DNA of 64,000 nucleotides from an uncultured Peptococcaceae bacterium (lineage in GTDB: Bacteria > Bacillota > Peptococcia > Peptococcales > Peptococcaceae): the NCBI GenBank assembly GCA_937976375.1, contig CALJRU010000020.1, positions 35,688 to 99,687 of the forward strand. Reading direction: 5' to 3'. Under the pieces are notes generated by a model. It had not been told where the DNA came from. It worked only from the letters and a program-made list of their open reading frames with translations, and made no database searches. The translations under genes and the position numbers were made by a program. Position 1 is the first letter of the stretch. Each line of letters opens with the position of its first letter. Below are positions 44,235 through 52,302 of this stretch, piece after piece.

Positions 44235-45143
44235 TTATAAATATTGCTGAAAAATACCACTAAAACTATTGATCAGCTGTCGTTCTTGATTATTCGCCTG
44301 TTTATTGTAGGCCATATATAACTCAAAATGCACATTCTTTACATTAACAGGCAAATGTACAAAATCAGAAAAAACACGCTTTCCAATGTATTTTGGATAG
44401 GAATACATGATCGATTCTCCTTCGCGCAATAAATCTTCACATATGAAATAATTATTGGTTGAAAGAGCAACACGCATATTTTCCATATTCTGAAAAGCAT
44501 GAATCCCTTTGAATCCTCCTGCCTCATAAACAATCAACGGATACTTCGATACAGAATGCAGTGAAAGAGAACGCTGATTGGCAAGCGGATGCCGCGGTGA
44601 CATCGCCATATAAATCGGATACGTATTCAGCAGCTTCATTTGAACATTTTCTGGAATGTGCTCAAAGAAAACATCAACTGTATTAGGAACCAAGATAAAG
44701 CCTACATCACCAGCATTTGCCGATACTTCTCGAATAATATCATCTCTATATTTTTCCTGACAATATACTTGAACCTCGGGATAAGCGTTCATATAATCCA
44801 CATACACCATTGGAAGAAGAGAAATGCTTAACATTGGCGAAATATGGATGTTCATTCGTCCGCTAAGCGATTCATCCTTTGTGCTTTTCATGCGCTGAAC
44901 CTGTTCACGCATTTGATCAAATCGCGCAACAATGGACTGTGCTGCATTAAAGAAGACTTTGCCTTCTTCTGTCAAACTCACACCACGATGCGTACGATTC
45001 AAAATATCAAACCCTAATTCATTTTCCAAGCTATGTAAGGATTTATTAAGATTTTGCTGAGAAATGTATACTTTCTTGCTGGCAGCATTGATTGATCCGG
45101 CTTTAACAACCTCGATAAAATACTCCAATTGCTCAAATTGCAT
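44235..45143 (-). CDS. LysR-family regulator, likely for the isethionate operon
   Basis: A 302-residue LysR protein. The HTH shows INAASKKVYISQQNLNKSL and the linker LENELGFDILNRTHRGVSL. The effector half follows with LSISLLPMVYVDYMNAYPEV and PLIVYEAGGFKG. It is transcribed in the same direction as dctP-dctQM-islA but isolated by a terminator. GGGAGG precedes ATG. Its location immediately upstream makes it the best candidate isethionate-responsive regulator. Confidence 0.9.
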   Translation of the reverse strand: MQFEQLEYFIEVVKAGSINAASKKVYISQQNLNKSLHSLENELGFDILNRTHRGVSLTEEGKVFFNAAQSIVARFDQMREQVQRMKSTKDESLSGRMNIHISPMLSISLLPMVYVDYMNAYPEVQVYCQEKYRDDIIREVSANAGDVGFILVPNTVDVFFEHIPENVQMKLLNTYPIYMAMSPRHPLANQRSLSLHSVSKYPLIVYEAGGFKGIHAFQNMENMRVALSTNNYFICEDLLREGESIMYSYPKYIGKRVFSDFVHLPVNVKNVHFELYMAYNKQANNQERQLINSFSGIFQQYL

Positions 45144-45223
45144 ATTTTACCTCCCTTACGTCACACGGCATTCCAATAGAATTTCATTATATCATAAATT
45201 GCTTTTATTAAATCACACGATTT

Positions 45224-45250
45224 AGGTGTATCTATACATAGCTTACACCT
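45224..45250. promoter_or_regulatory. Inverted repeat, candidate LysR operator
   Basis: AGGTGTA (45224-45230) and TACACCT (45244-45250) form a 7-bp dyad separated by 13 bp, in the divergent region between the LysR gene and the 58-residue ORF. A TATAAT lies downstream toward the small gene. Confidence 0.45.
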
Positions 45251-45332
45251 TAAAGGATCAACATAAGCCACCGTCTATTCCTTGAAGAGTTTATAATGAA
45301 TATGCTAGTTAACCAGAAAAGGAGTTGATACC

Positions 45333-45509
45333 ATGGCTTTCTTCAAGAAAAGGAAAAAATCCCGAACAGTCAGTTGTGAAGAAGCACGTGATCGAGTATT
45401 ACTTACCGGCGGATTACGTATAGTTTGTCCTGATGATGACAAGGAAAATGGAATAGTAATTGATAATACCACGTTTGAAAATAAGAACGACCAACAAAAA
45501 AATAAATAA
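45333..45509 (+). CDS. Small basic/acidic 58-residue protein, unknown
   Basis: Starts MAFFKKRKKSRTVSCEEARD, continues with RVLLTGGLRIVCPDDDKENG and ends in a Lys/Asn/Gln-rich tail. GGAGTTGAT lies 6 bp before ATG, and TATAAT with a dyad lies upstream. The first ten residues are strongly basic and the middle is acidic, with two cysteines 17 residues apart. I do not recognise it. Coding is suggested by the ribosome site and an isolated divergent position, not by homology. Confidence 0.5.
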   Translation: MAFFKKRKKSRTVSCEEARDRVLLTGGLRIVCPDDDKENGIVIDNTTFENKNDQQKNK

Positions 45510-45665
45510 CTATATTTATTTTACCGTAATCAACTGATAGATAACAAGCTTAAAATAAAATATTATCATTGTACTTATTAAATCAAAGATACTATTATGA
45601 TCCCTATAAATAAGACCAGCGGCCACATTAGACCACTGGTCTTTCATTATTTTAATGACAAGGCA

Positions 45666-46394
45666 TCAATGGAACAGCATCACCACGCCATCGACCAAAA
45701 CAACCAAGCAAATAAAGTGGCGCATCGTTAGTGCATCCATATGGCGCACCAGACGCCGTGCAATCAACAATCCTGCCACCATGAATACCGCACCAAGTAG
45801 TGTGTAACCAACGAGATCTGCTGTAAACATACCATTAAGCACACGCAAAATAATATCTAGCGCCATTGTAATGACACAAGTAATTTGTGTCGTTCCAAGA
45901 TATTCATCTTTATTTTTCGTTGCTTCCAGAAAGAATGCTGCCATTAAGGGTCCGCCAACACCAAAGGCACCCATGATGAGGCCGCTGCCACCACCCAATA
46001 CAAGGAGTGATTTCTTATTCGCCTTCACGTGCAGCACTTTCTGCCCCCACAAAAGATACAGCGCCATTAAAATAAAAATGACGCCCATCAGTTTGTACCA
46101 AATAGGGTCATCCCCCACATGTTTTAACACCAGCATACTCGCCAAATCTGTCACAATAAATACGCCAACCCACCAAGGGACCCAATGCCAATTGATCGAC
46201 TTACGGTATAAAAACGCATTGTAACAAACAACGACCACTGCCATCAATGAAGCCAATACCAATGCCTTGGTATATCCAAAAATGTAAGGCAATACCATCA
46301 GCACCACCATGCCAAAGGCGAAGCCGCTAATGCCTTGAATCAGTGACGCCAAAAATACAATGCCACAAAATAAAGCAACCATACCTACAGTCAT
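45666..46394 (-). CDS. TauE/SafE-type sulfite/anion exporter (copy 3 of the window)
   Basis: A 242-residue eight-segment membrane protein. Signature segments are SLIQGISGFAFGMVVLMVLP and GLIMGAFGVGGPLMAAFFLEA. It is closely related to the copies at 35562-36293 and 46411-47139. The tandem arrangement with the next gene (16-bp gap) suggests a two-gene operon and perhaps a heteromeric or redundant exporter. AAGGAGG precedes the start. Confidence 0.9.
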   Translation of the reverse strand: MTVGMVALFCGIVFLASLIQGISGFAFGMVVLMVLPYIFGYTKALVLASLMAVVVVCYNAFLYRKSINWHWVPWWVGVFIVTDLASMLVLKHVGDDPIWYKLMGVIFILMALYLLWGQKVLHVKANKKSLLVLGGGSGLIMGAFGVGGPLMAAFFLEATKNKDEYLGTTQITCVITMALDIILRVLNGMFTADLVGYTLLGAVFMVAGLLIARRLVRHMDALTMRHFICLVVLVDGVVMLFH

Positions 46395-46410
46395 CACCCT
46401 TGCCTCCTTC

Positions 46411-47139
46411 TTATCGACTTATTAATACAATGCCATTTATCAGCATCAAAGCACAAACAATTCGCCTTAACATGCGTGCATCAATGTACCGAACCAATTT
46501 TTTTGCCACCAATACACCAGCCACTAAAAACACCAATGCTTTTATAGTGTCTCCAACAAGGTCCCATGTCACCATGCCATTAGCCACTCGAAAGACCATA
46601 TCTAATGACATGCCTACCAACGATAAAACCTGAATGGTTCCCAAATATTCTTCTTTGCTTTGGCAGGCCTCCATAAAAAACACGGCCATAATAGGTCCGC
46701 CAACGGCAAATGCACCGACCAACAGTCCAGTCACACCCGAAAAAATAGCAAGCGTCACCTGATTCGCCCGAATGTGCAGCTTATTTTGCCCCCACATCAT
46801 GTAAACAGCTATCAAAATGAACATGACACCCAGCAGTGTATACCAAATGGGGCTATCCCCCACGCGTTTCAGCACCAGCACACCAAGTAGGTCGGTCACT
46901 GCAAACACGCTCACTCCGACCGGCAGCCATTTCCAGACGCAATAACGACGATATAAAAAACTATTGTAAACCAAAAGCACTAAGGTCATCAGATTGGCCA
47001 ACACCAGCGCATCCGAATAGCCAAACAGATGAGGAAATACCATGAGCACGATCAAACCGAAGGCAAAACCGCTGATACCCTGCACAACCGATGCAAAAAA
47101 TACAATGCTCGCAAATAACACAAACGCACCGATACTCAT
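46411..47139 (-). CDS. TauE/SafE-type sulfite/anion exporter (copy 2 of the tandem pair)
   Basis: A 242-residue TauE/SafE membrane protein (VVQGISGFAFGLIVLMVFP; GLLVGAFAVGGPIMAVFFMEA). It is first in the tandem and lies about 110 bp downstream of the terminator of the structured RNA at 47252-47538 on the same strand, so that RNA might act as its leader. GGGAGC precedes ATG. The family exports sulfite or sulfonate breakdown products across the membrane. Confidence 0.9.
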   Translation of the reverse strand: MSIGAFVLFASIVFFASVVQGISGFAFGLIVLMVFPHLFGYSDALVLANLMTLVLLVYNSFLYRRYCVWKWLPVGVSVFAVTDLLGVLVLKRVGDSPIWYTLLGVMFILIAVYMMWGQNKLHIRANQVTLAIFSGVTGLLVGAFAVGGPIMAVFFMEACQSKEEYLGTIQVLSLVGMSLDMVFRVANGMVTWDLVGDTIKALVFLVAGVLVAKKLVRYIDARMLRRIVCALMLINGIVLISR

Positions 47140-47251
47140 AACATCGCTCCCTTTGTCCTCTCGTTTTTCCGAACACTTTTCAGCTGCTTTCAGTATAACA
47201 CAAATAGGCCCGGTACACTGTTCTCAAAGAAAACATCCCTTATCAACGCAC

Positions 47252-47538
47252 AAAAAAACAGACCCCTTCGTGGAGTCTGTTCAACGGACCTGCCCGTGCC
47301 CCTGCGTGGATGGCATGGAGCCGTCAGGATTATCTCGCGGCCTGCTTTTCCGGCAGCAAAAATGAAAAGCTGGCATCGATTCAATAGGATACGGCTGGCC
47401 GTTTGCTGAGCGAGCCGTGTGTAATGGATGGCGGAAACGGCTGACAGGAGGCCGTCAGTGAGGCGACATCTATTTTAGAATCACCGTCGTTTTTATGAAA
47501 ACGAACGGTGTGCCTCAGAAGGTGTCCGCTTGATTACG
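47252..47538 (-). ncRNA. Unassigned structured RNA of about 287 nt
   Basis: No protein is supported here. The transcript folds into several local stems: TGAGGC/GCCTCA enclosing CACCG-TCGTTTT/AAAACGA-CGGTG, CTGAC/GTCAG, ACGGCT/AGCCGT, GCTTTTC/GAAAAGC and TGCC/GGCA. A long-range closing stem pairs CGGAC-A-CCT near the 5' end with AGGTCCG near the 3' end. It ends in an intrinsic terminator AACAGACTCC...GGGTCTGTT followed by seven T (47252-47282). It lacks the conserved motifs of RNase P, tmRNA, SRP, T-box and cobalamin riboswitch RNAs as far as I can tell. It could be a stand-alone RNA or an attenuated leader of the exporter genes. Confidence 0.7.
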
Positions 47539-47544
47539 ATATTC

Positions 47545-47573
47545 AGTATAGCGCAAAAAACACATTCTGTCAA
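47545..47573 (-). promoter_or_regulatory. Near-consensus promoter of the structured RNA
   Basis: On the minus strand TTGACA (47568-47573) and TATACT (47545-47550) are separated by exactly 17 bp, one mismatch from the perfect sigma-70 consensus. The transcription start would be near 47538. Confidence 0.85.
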
Positions 47574-47619
47574 AGTTTTCAGAAAACACGAAATTTATCT
47601 GAAAAGCCTGTCATATAGC

Positions 47620-47652
47620 GAAAAACGGACATCTGCAAGCAGATGTCCGTTG
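47620..47652 (-). terminator. Intrinsic terminator after the ferredoxin-flavodoxin gene
   Basis: AACGGACATCTGC/GCAGATGTCCGTT stem followed by TTTTT on the minus strand. It isolates the structured RNA from upstream transcription. Confidence 0.85.
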
Positions 47653-47681
47653 TATTTGATTCTTTTATCTGTTCTATGAAA

Positions 47682-48443
47682 TTACATATAGAGCACTGGC
47701 GCTTTGCGAACACTGCACACTTCTCGCAGATGTTCTGTGAGGCCAGCCAATTTTTTCGCATCGATGCTGCGCGCCTGCGTTGGGCAAACGGCGATGCAGC
47801 GCATGCAGGAAATGCAGCGCGCCGGATCTGCGGTTTCCATATTTTCTGGATCAATGGCGCCAGTCGGGCAGGTTTCCACGCATGTTCCGCAATGCACACA
47901 TTTTTCATCGGCCTGCGGCACCATCCCACCGCAAGGCCCTTCTTTGTAGGGGCGATTGCCTGGTACATGCGGCTGACTATCGTCATGACGTGCCAATTTG
48001 CCAGCAATGTCTTTGGCAAAGCCGCTCAGTACGGCGGCATCATCAACATCTGGACGTCCTGCTGCATAGGCACGCACGATGGAATGTTCCGCAACCGCTT
48101 CAACAGCGGCAATGACCTGAAACCCTGCATCCTGTGCCAGGTCCAGCATTTCCACCAGCTGGTCATCGTAAGCACGATTGCCATACACGGCCACAATCAC
48201 TGCACGCGCACCATTGCCGTTCATGTGTTTGAATCGCTCAGCAGCCAGCACCGGCACGCGCCCACAATAACAAGGCATGGCAATGATCACAACATCTTCA
48301 TCAGACAATGTCACCTGCTCATAGTCGGCAAAGCGCGCAGTAAGATCCATGATGAACGGCTCTCCGCCAAGATCCCGCGCCAAAATATCTGCGACGGCTT
48401 TGGTGCCGCCTGTTGGACTGAATATAATTTCTTTGATAATCAT
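47682..48443 (-). CDS. EFR1-type flavodoxin-ferredoxin fusion protein
   Basis: A 253-residue protein. The N-terminal flavodoxin-like domain has the FMN phosphate loop FSPTGGTKAVADI; the C-terminal domain has two [4Fe-4S] motifs CVHCGTCVETCPTGAI and CISCMRCIAVCPTQAR. It likely shuttles electrons in the cytoplasm. It lies 14 bp downstream of a nitroreductase gene, suggesting a shared redox unit. GAGAGGAG precedes ATG and a strong terminator follows. Confidence 0.92.
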   Translation of the reverse strand: MIIKEIIFSPTGGTKAVADILARDLGGEPFIMDLTARFADYEQVTLSDEDVVIIAMPCYCGRVPVLAAERFKHMNGNGARAVIVAVYGNRAYDDQLVEMLDLAQDAGFQVIAAVEAVAEHSIVRAYAAGRPDVDDAAVLSGFAKDIAGKLARHDDSQPHVPGNRPYKEGPCGGMVPQADEKCVHCGTCVETCPTGAIDPENMETADPARCISCMRCIAVCPTQARSIDAKKLAGLTEHLREVCSVRKAPVLYM

Positions 48444-48457
48444 TGATAGGCTCCTCT

Positions 48458-49288
48458 CTACTCTGCCAACCAGGAAATATGATAGAAGGTGTCTTCCGGT
48501 ATGCGCACACCTTCCAGCGGCGCCTGCACAAAGCGTCCCTGCAGGCCCAGTGCGCGTGCTGTCAAATGAAAATGAGCGATGCCTATGCCTAAATCAATGT
48601 GACGCAAGCGCACCTGTTCCTGCCCAAGACTTGGCTTGTGGGTTTCATAAAAATGAAAAAGATTGCCGCATTTGACAACGCGCCATGGCTGCCCGTTGGC
48701 AGCAGACGGCGCCAGCCGCAGCATTTCAAGCGGCACGGCGTAGCTTTCAGCGGCTTCTTCTGAAAGCTGCACCTGGAACCCATCCTGGGTGAACAAATCG
48801 CGCCACATCTCTCGCTCGTCGGCCTTGGTCACATGCCGCAGCGCACGCTCAGCCGTGGAACGGCGGCGCGCCGCATAGCCAATCGGGATAACCACTGGAA
48901 ACCATCTGTCTTCTGCCACGCCCATCGCCTTCGCAAAGGCGGCGCGCTTAAAAGTGCCGCCCAGCCAAACACTGCCCAGTCCGCACGCTGTTGCGCCAAG
49001 AACAAAACTTTCCAATTGATAACCCAATGCCAGGGGCGCCAACGGCTGCCAAACAGTCTCTGCGCCAATGTACGCGCTGGCATCGCGAACAACACCATAA
49101 GTGCTGAGTTTTTCGCCGCTTGCACCTGCTTCAAGCAGATGCAGGCACACATCAACGCCAAAAGGATTATCCACCGCAGCCATCAGCGCCTGCACCGTAG
49201 CACGATCGTCGTTGGTCAGCGGCCGCTTTTCAAAGGTACGCACACTTTTACGCTGACGGATGGTCGCTATGATGTCCTCATTCGCCAT
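48458..49288 (-). CDS. Nitroreductase-family FMN protein
   Basis: A 276-residue member of the nitroreductase superfamily, similar to the TM1586 type. FMN-binding segments are visible: TIRQRKSVRTFEKRPL at the start and LRLAPSAANGQPWRVVKCGN in the second half, plus ACGLGSVWLGG. It probably reduces quinones, nitro compounds or flavins; the physiological substrate is not inferable. ATG at 49288 is chosen with GAGGTG 6 bp upstream. First gene of a two-gene operon with the EFR1 protein. Confidence 0.88.
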   Translation of the reverse strand: MANEDIIATIRQRKSVRTFEKRPLTNDDRATVQALMAAVDNPFGVDVCLHLLEAGASGEKLSTYGVVRDASAYIGAETVWQPLAPLALGYQLESFVLGATACGLGSVWLGGTFKRAAFAKAMGVAEDRWFPVVIPIGYAARRRSTAERALRHVTKADEREMWRDLFTQDGFQVQLSEEAAESYAVPLEMLRLAPSAANGQPWRVVKCGNLFHFYETHKPSLGQEQVRLRHIDLGIGIAHFHLTARALGLQGRFVQAPLEGVRIPEDTFYHISWLAE

Positions 49289-49434
49289 GAATGTCACCTC
49301 TCCTCATGTTCTTTCTAAAAAGAGTACCATCTCCAGCCAGTTACGTCAATTCAACACCAGCATGAAGTTCTTCGTTTACATCTTTAGCGCAACACGTTAC
49401 AATAAAAGCAAAACTGCAAGCAAAGGAGTCCATC

Positions 49435-49818
49435 ATGAAATACATTCTCATTGCCTGTTTGATGCTTTTGCTCGTTCCTGTTCTTTCCGCCTGCGGCGGC
49501 AGCACAGAAGAAACCAGCGAACCATCGTACACCATCTCCGAGCCCGGCACCTGGACCGATGGCACCTACACTGCACAGGCCGACGGCTACGCTGGCAGCT
49601 TTACCGTCACTGTCACCATTGCCGACGGACGCATTGCAAACATCGAAGCCGGTGACAACGACGAAACGCCACAATATGGCGGCGAAGCGCTCAAATCGAT
49701 GATTCCTGAGATGATCGACAACCAAACCTATGACGTCGACAGTGTTTCAGGTGCCACGCACACATCCAGCGGCTTACGCGCCGCCGTTGCACAATGCCTG
49801 GAAGAAGCGTCAAAATAA
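49435..49818 (+). CDS. FMN-binding-domain lipoprotein
   Basis: A 127-residue lipoprotein: signal peptide ending in lipobox LSAC with Cys20 as the lipidation site, a polar linker, and a FMN_bind domain of about 80 residues. VDSVSGATHTSSG matches the flavinylation consensus used by ApbE, with the Thr after GA as attachment site. It is a probable covalent-flavin carrier on the outer face of the membrane, as in extracellular electron transfer (PplA-like) or Rnf-associated systems. AAAGGAG precedes ATG. Single gene, divergent from the nitroreductase operon. Confidence 0.9.
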   Translation: MKYILIACLMLLLVPVLSACGGSTEETSEPSYTISEPGTWTDGTYTAQADGYAGSFTVTVTIADGRIANIEAGDNDETPQYGGEALKSMIPEMIDNQTYDVDSVSGATHTSSGLRAAVAQCLEEASK

Positions 49819-49824
49819 CGCCAA

Positions 49825-49866
49825 CAAAAAAGACAGTTTCCGTTTTCTTGGAAACTGTCTTTTTCT
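49825..49866 (+). terminator. Intrinsic terminator after the lipoprotein gene
   Basis: AAGACAGTTTC...GAAACTGTCTTTTT; an A run on the other side lets it also serve the convergent minus-strand gene. Confidence 0.85.
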
Positions 49867-49879
49867 ATTGTGATGACAC

Positions 49880-50230
49880 TTACATCATCAGCGTCATGAA
49901 GAGCCCAACAGGAACGATGGTCACACCAATGGCACGGCAGATCTCATGAGATGGAATGTAACCGACGGCGTCGACCGTTTCCGGTGTTGCCATTGGCCAC
50001 TTGGCAATAAAAAATCCCAAGATTGCCACGCCGATCCCCACCATCGGCTGATTGCCAGTCACTGGGCCAAAGAGAATAATCAACAAACTCACTGCAAACC
50101 CAATGAGCAGCCGTTTGACATCTGTCAGCGTTGTTCCTTTCGCGGCCTGATACTGTTCTTCACAGTCGGCGCTGCAAAAATCTCTGCCGTCGATGGTCTC
50201 TCTGCCACAATATTGACAGCGTGCATGCAT
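49880..50230 (-). CDS. Zinc-ribbon membrane protein (copy 1)
   Basis: A 116-residue protein: an N-terminal zinc ribbon CQYCGRETIDGRDFCSADC (two CxxC-like pairs) followed by two hydrophobic segments (about 42-60 and 63-80) and a short amphipathic C-terminal hydrophobic stretch. It is a paralogue of the protein at 51020-51379. GGAGGG precedes ATG at 50230. Function unknown; probably a small membrane regulator or stress protein. Confidence 0.8.
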   Translation of the reverse strand: MHARCQYCGRETIDGRDFCSADCEEQYQAAKGTTLTDVKRLLIGFAVSLLIILFGPVTGNQPMVGIGVAILGFFIAKWPMATPETVDAVGYIPSHEICRAIGVTIVPVGLFMTLMM

Positions 50231-50318
50231 CACGAGCCCTCCTTTCTCAAAGCGGCGCTTGCCACTGTCTTACACAGGATTGTCTCTTCATTATAACAAA
50301 TACGTTACCGATTGTGAA

Positions 50319-50348
50319 CCAAAAAACCGGCAGAAAACTGCCGGTTTG
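50319..50348 (-). terminator. Intrinsic terminator after the XRE gene
   Basis: AACCGGCAG/CTGCCGGTT stem followed by TTTTTTGG on the minus strand. Confidence 0.8.
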
Positions 50349-50352
50349 TGTT

Positions 50353-50808
50353 CTATTGCAAGGAATCTGTGCCCCAAAGGCTGCCAAGAATGTCTTTGAG
50401 AACCAGAAAACAATCTTCCTCGCTGTACCCCTGCTCTCGCTGCAGCTGCGCCAGCAGCGCACGCAGCGCCTCAGCGTAAGGCGCCGTATCCATTTCCTGC
50501 GGATAACGTGCAAGAATCGGATATTTCTGCGCCCACACAGCGGTCCAGTCGACTTTCTCAACAACCTCATCACTGACGTGATCGATCATCTCTGTCAATT
50601 CCTGCACCTCAAGGTCAAACGCCACCAGCTCATCAAGCGTCACCTGATAAAGATCTGCCAGCTTTTTAGACTGGCGAATGTCCGGCAAGGTCTCGTCGGT
50701 TTCCCATTTACTGATGGTCTGCCGGCTCACACCAAGCTTTTCTGCCACGGCTTCCTGTGTGAGGCCGGCTTTTTTGCGCGCCTGCGCAAGACTTTCTCCC
50801 AATCGCAT
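50353..50808 (-). CDS. XRE-family helix-turn-helix regulator
   Basis: A 151-residue protein. The N-terminal Cro/CI-type HTH is clear (LAQARKKAGLTQEAVAEKLG, SRQTISKWETDETLPDI). The C-terminal 85 residues are helical with VVEKVDWTAVWAQKYPILARY and a terminal DCFLVLKDILGSLWG segment. ATG at 50808 is supported by GGGAGGTG. It could regulate the adjacent zinc-ribbon gene or the two-component operon; no clear operator was seen. Confidence 0.88.
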   Translation of the reverse strand: MRLGESLAQARKKAGLTQEAVAEKLGVSRQTISKWETDETLPDIRQSKKLADLYQVTLDELVAFDLEVQELTEMIDHVSDEVVEKVDWTAVWAQKYPILARYPQEMDTAPYAEALRALLAQLQREQGYSEEDCFLVLKDILGSLWGTDSLQ

Positions 50809-51019
50809 ATTACGCACCTCCCTGTGTTCATGCACCTATGATACACACTGCGCCAGCGAAAATCCAGCGCTGGCAGCAGGCAATTCTGCCCGCTTCACGG
50901 GCGGACAAAGATTGATCGTAGCAAAGCAATAAATGATACACATCTATAAACAGAGAGCGTTAAAAAACAGAGCACCATTCATTTTTATAATGGATTCATT
51001 CCATTTACATTGATGCTTT

Positions 51020-51379
51020 TCAGCCTGGAAAGAAGCCGATCCAGGCACCCAGCAGAATGCAGAGCACAGCCAGAATGCGCGCAAGCACCCGTGAGCGCTG
51101 GTAGCCAAACATGCGCACAGTTTCCGGTGTGCAAAACGGCCAGATCAGCACGCCCAAGCCCAGGATGATGCAGCCTATGCCTGTCATCAGCGGACCAATA
51201 AACAATCCCCCGAAAATAATAATCAGCATGGCCACGCCGATGACGCCCATCAGGTATTTCGCCTTGGGCATGTCGCGCTGCACAGCCTCGTCGTAGGCTT
51301 TGGCGCAGGCATCGGAGCAAAAGCTGCGCTCTTCATCCAAAGGCAGCCGTTTGCCGCAGTATTGACAACGAATGTTCAT
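51020..51379 (-). CDS. Zinc-ribbon membrane protein (copy 2)
   Basis: A 119-residue paralogue of the protein at 49880-50230: zinc ribbon CQYCGKRLPLDEERSFCSDAC followed by two membrane segments and a C-terminal hydrophobic stretch. It lies 2 bp after the histidine kinase stop, so it is the last gene of a regulator-kinase-membrane protein operon. AAAGGAG precedes ATG. Function unknown. Confidence 0.8.
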   Translation of the reverse strand: MNIRCQYCGKRLPLDEERSFCSDACAKAYDEAVQRDMPKAKYLMGVIGVAMLIIIFGGLFIGPLMTGIGCIILGLGVLIWPFCTPETVRMFGYQRSRVLARILAVLCILLGAWIGFFPG

Positions 51380-51381
51380 AA

Positions 51382-52302
51382 TCAGTTTCTCCTTTCAGAT
51401 ACAGCCACCCGCGGCAGACAGAGCGCAAAGGTGCTGCCTTGTCCCGGTGTGCTGGTGAGTTTGATATAGCCGCCTTGACCTGCGGCAATCTGCCGCGCCA
51501 GGTAAAGGCCGATGCCCACGCCTGGCGCTGTGTAGGCACTGGGGGCACGGTAAAAGCGAGCGAAAACTTTCGCCTGTTCCGCTTCCGGTATACCCGGCCC
51601 GCTATCGCGCACACGAATGGCCGCGAACAGCTCGTAGTTCACCACGTCCACTGTCACACTGCCGCCATCCGGTGTGTATTTAATGGCATTGTCCAACAGG
51701 TTGCAAAGGGCTTCTTCGGTCCATTTGGCATCACAGAGGGCGGTTCCCTCACTATTGCCGCAAGTTAGGGCGATGTGCTTAGCGTCAGCCTTGGCGGCAT
51801 ATTGCGCAAAGGCACTGCGAACCATCGGCGCAAGATCGGTCACCTGCGGATGCAGCGCAATGATGCCCGTCTCCAGCCGTGAGCTCTTGACCAGGCCGGT
51901 AATCAGGCTGTCGAGCTTTTCACTCTGGCTGCCGATGGCGGCGACACATTCTTCGGCCTGCGGCGGCAGCGGCTGTTCTGCCAAGAGCTGGGCGTAAAGG
52001 CGAATGTTGGCCAGCGGCGTTTTTGTTTGATGGGACACATCGCTGACCAGTTCTGAGAGCTGATCGCGCTGCTCGGCGACACGCTGCGCCGAGTCGCTGC
52101 CCGCCTGAAGGTATTGCGCCAGGCGGCTTTCCAGCGCAGAAAGTTGTGTTTCATCGAAATGGCGCGCCGAGAAGTCGCCCTCGATGGCAGCAGAAAGCAT
52201 CGCATCCAGCCGTGCCATCAGCCGCCGTTCGCAGCGTCTGCGCCAAAGCAGCACCCCCGCCGCCGCGAGCAGCACCAGCGCCGCCACGATCCAGCCCATC
52301 AT
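51382..52302 (-). CDS. Sensor histidine kinase
   Basis: A 306-residue kinase. One N-terminal membrane segment (about 2-22), a HAMP-like/coiled region, then the HisKA H-box LVSDVSHQTKTPLANIRLYA with the phosphorylated His, N-box NLLDNAIKYTPDGG, and G-boxes RVRDSGPGIP and GVGIGLYLARQIAAGQGG. The start at 52302 overlaps the response regulator stop by ATGA. It is the partner of the regulator at 52299-52979. The signal is unknown; the nearby ABC exporter suggests antimicrobial or cell-envelope stress. Confidence 0.93.
   Translation of the reverse strand: MMGWIVAALVLLAAAGVLLWRRRCERRLMARLDAMLSAAIEGDFSARHFDETQLSALESRLAQYLQAGSDSAQRVAEQRDQLSELVSDVSHQTKTPLANIRLYAQLLAEQPLPPQAEECVAAIGSQSEKLDSLITGLVKSSRLETGIIALHPQVTDLAPMVRSAFAQYAAKADAKHIALTCGNSEGTALCDAKWTEEALCNLLDNAIKYTPDGGSVTVDVVNYELFAAIRVRDSGPGIPEAEQAKVFARFYRAPSAYTAPGVGIGLYLARQIAAGQGGYIKLTSTPGQGSTFALCLPRVAVSERRN

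Noticed and set aside
47252..47538. Structured RNA as 6S RNA
   Set aside because: It is multi-branched with a closing stem rather than one long hairpin with a central bubble, and is longer than typical 6S RNA.
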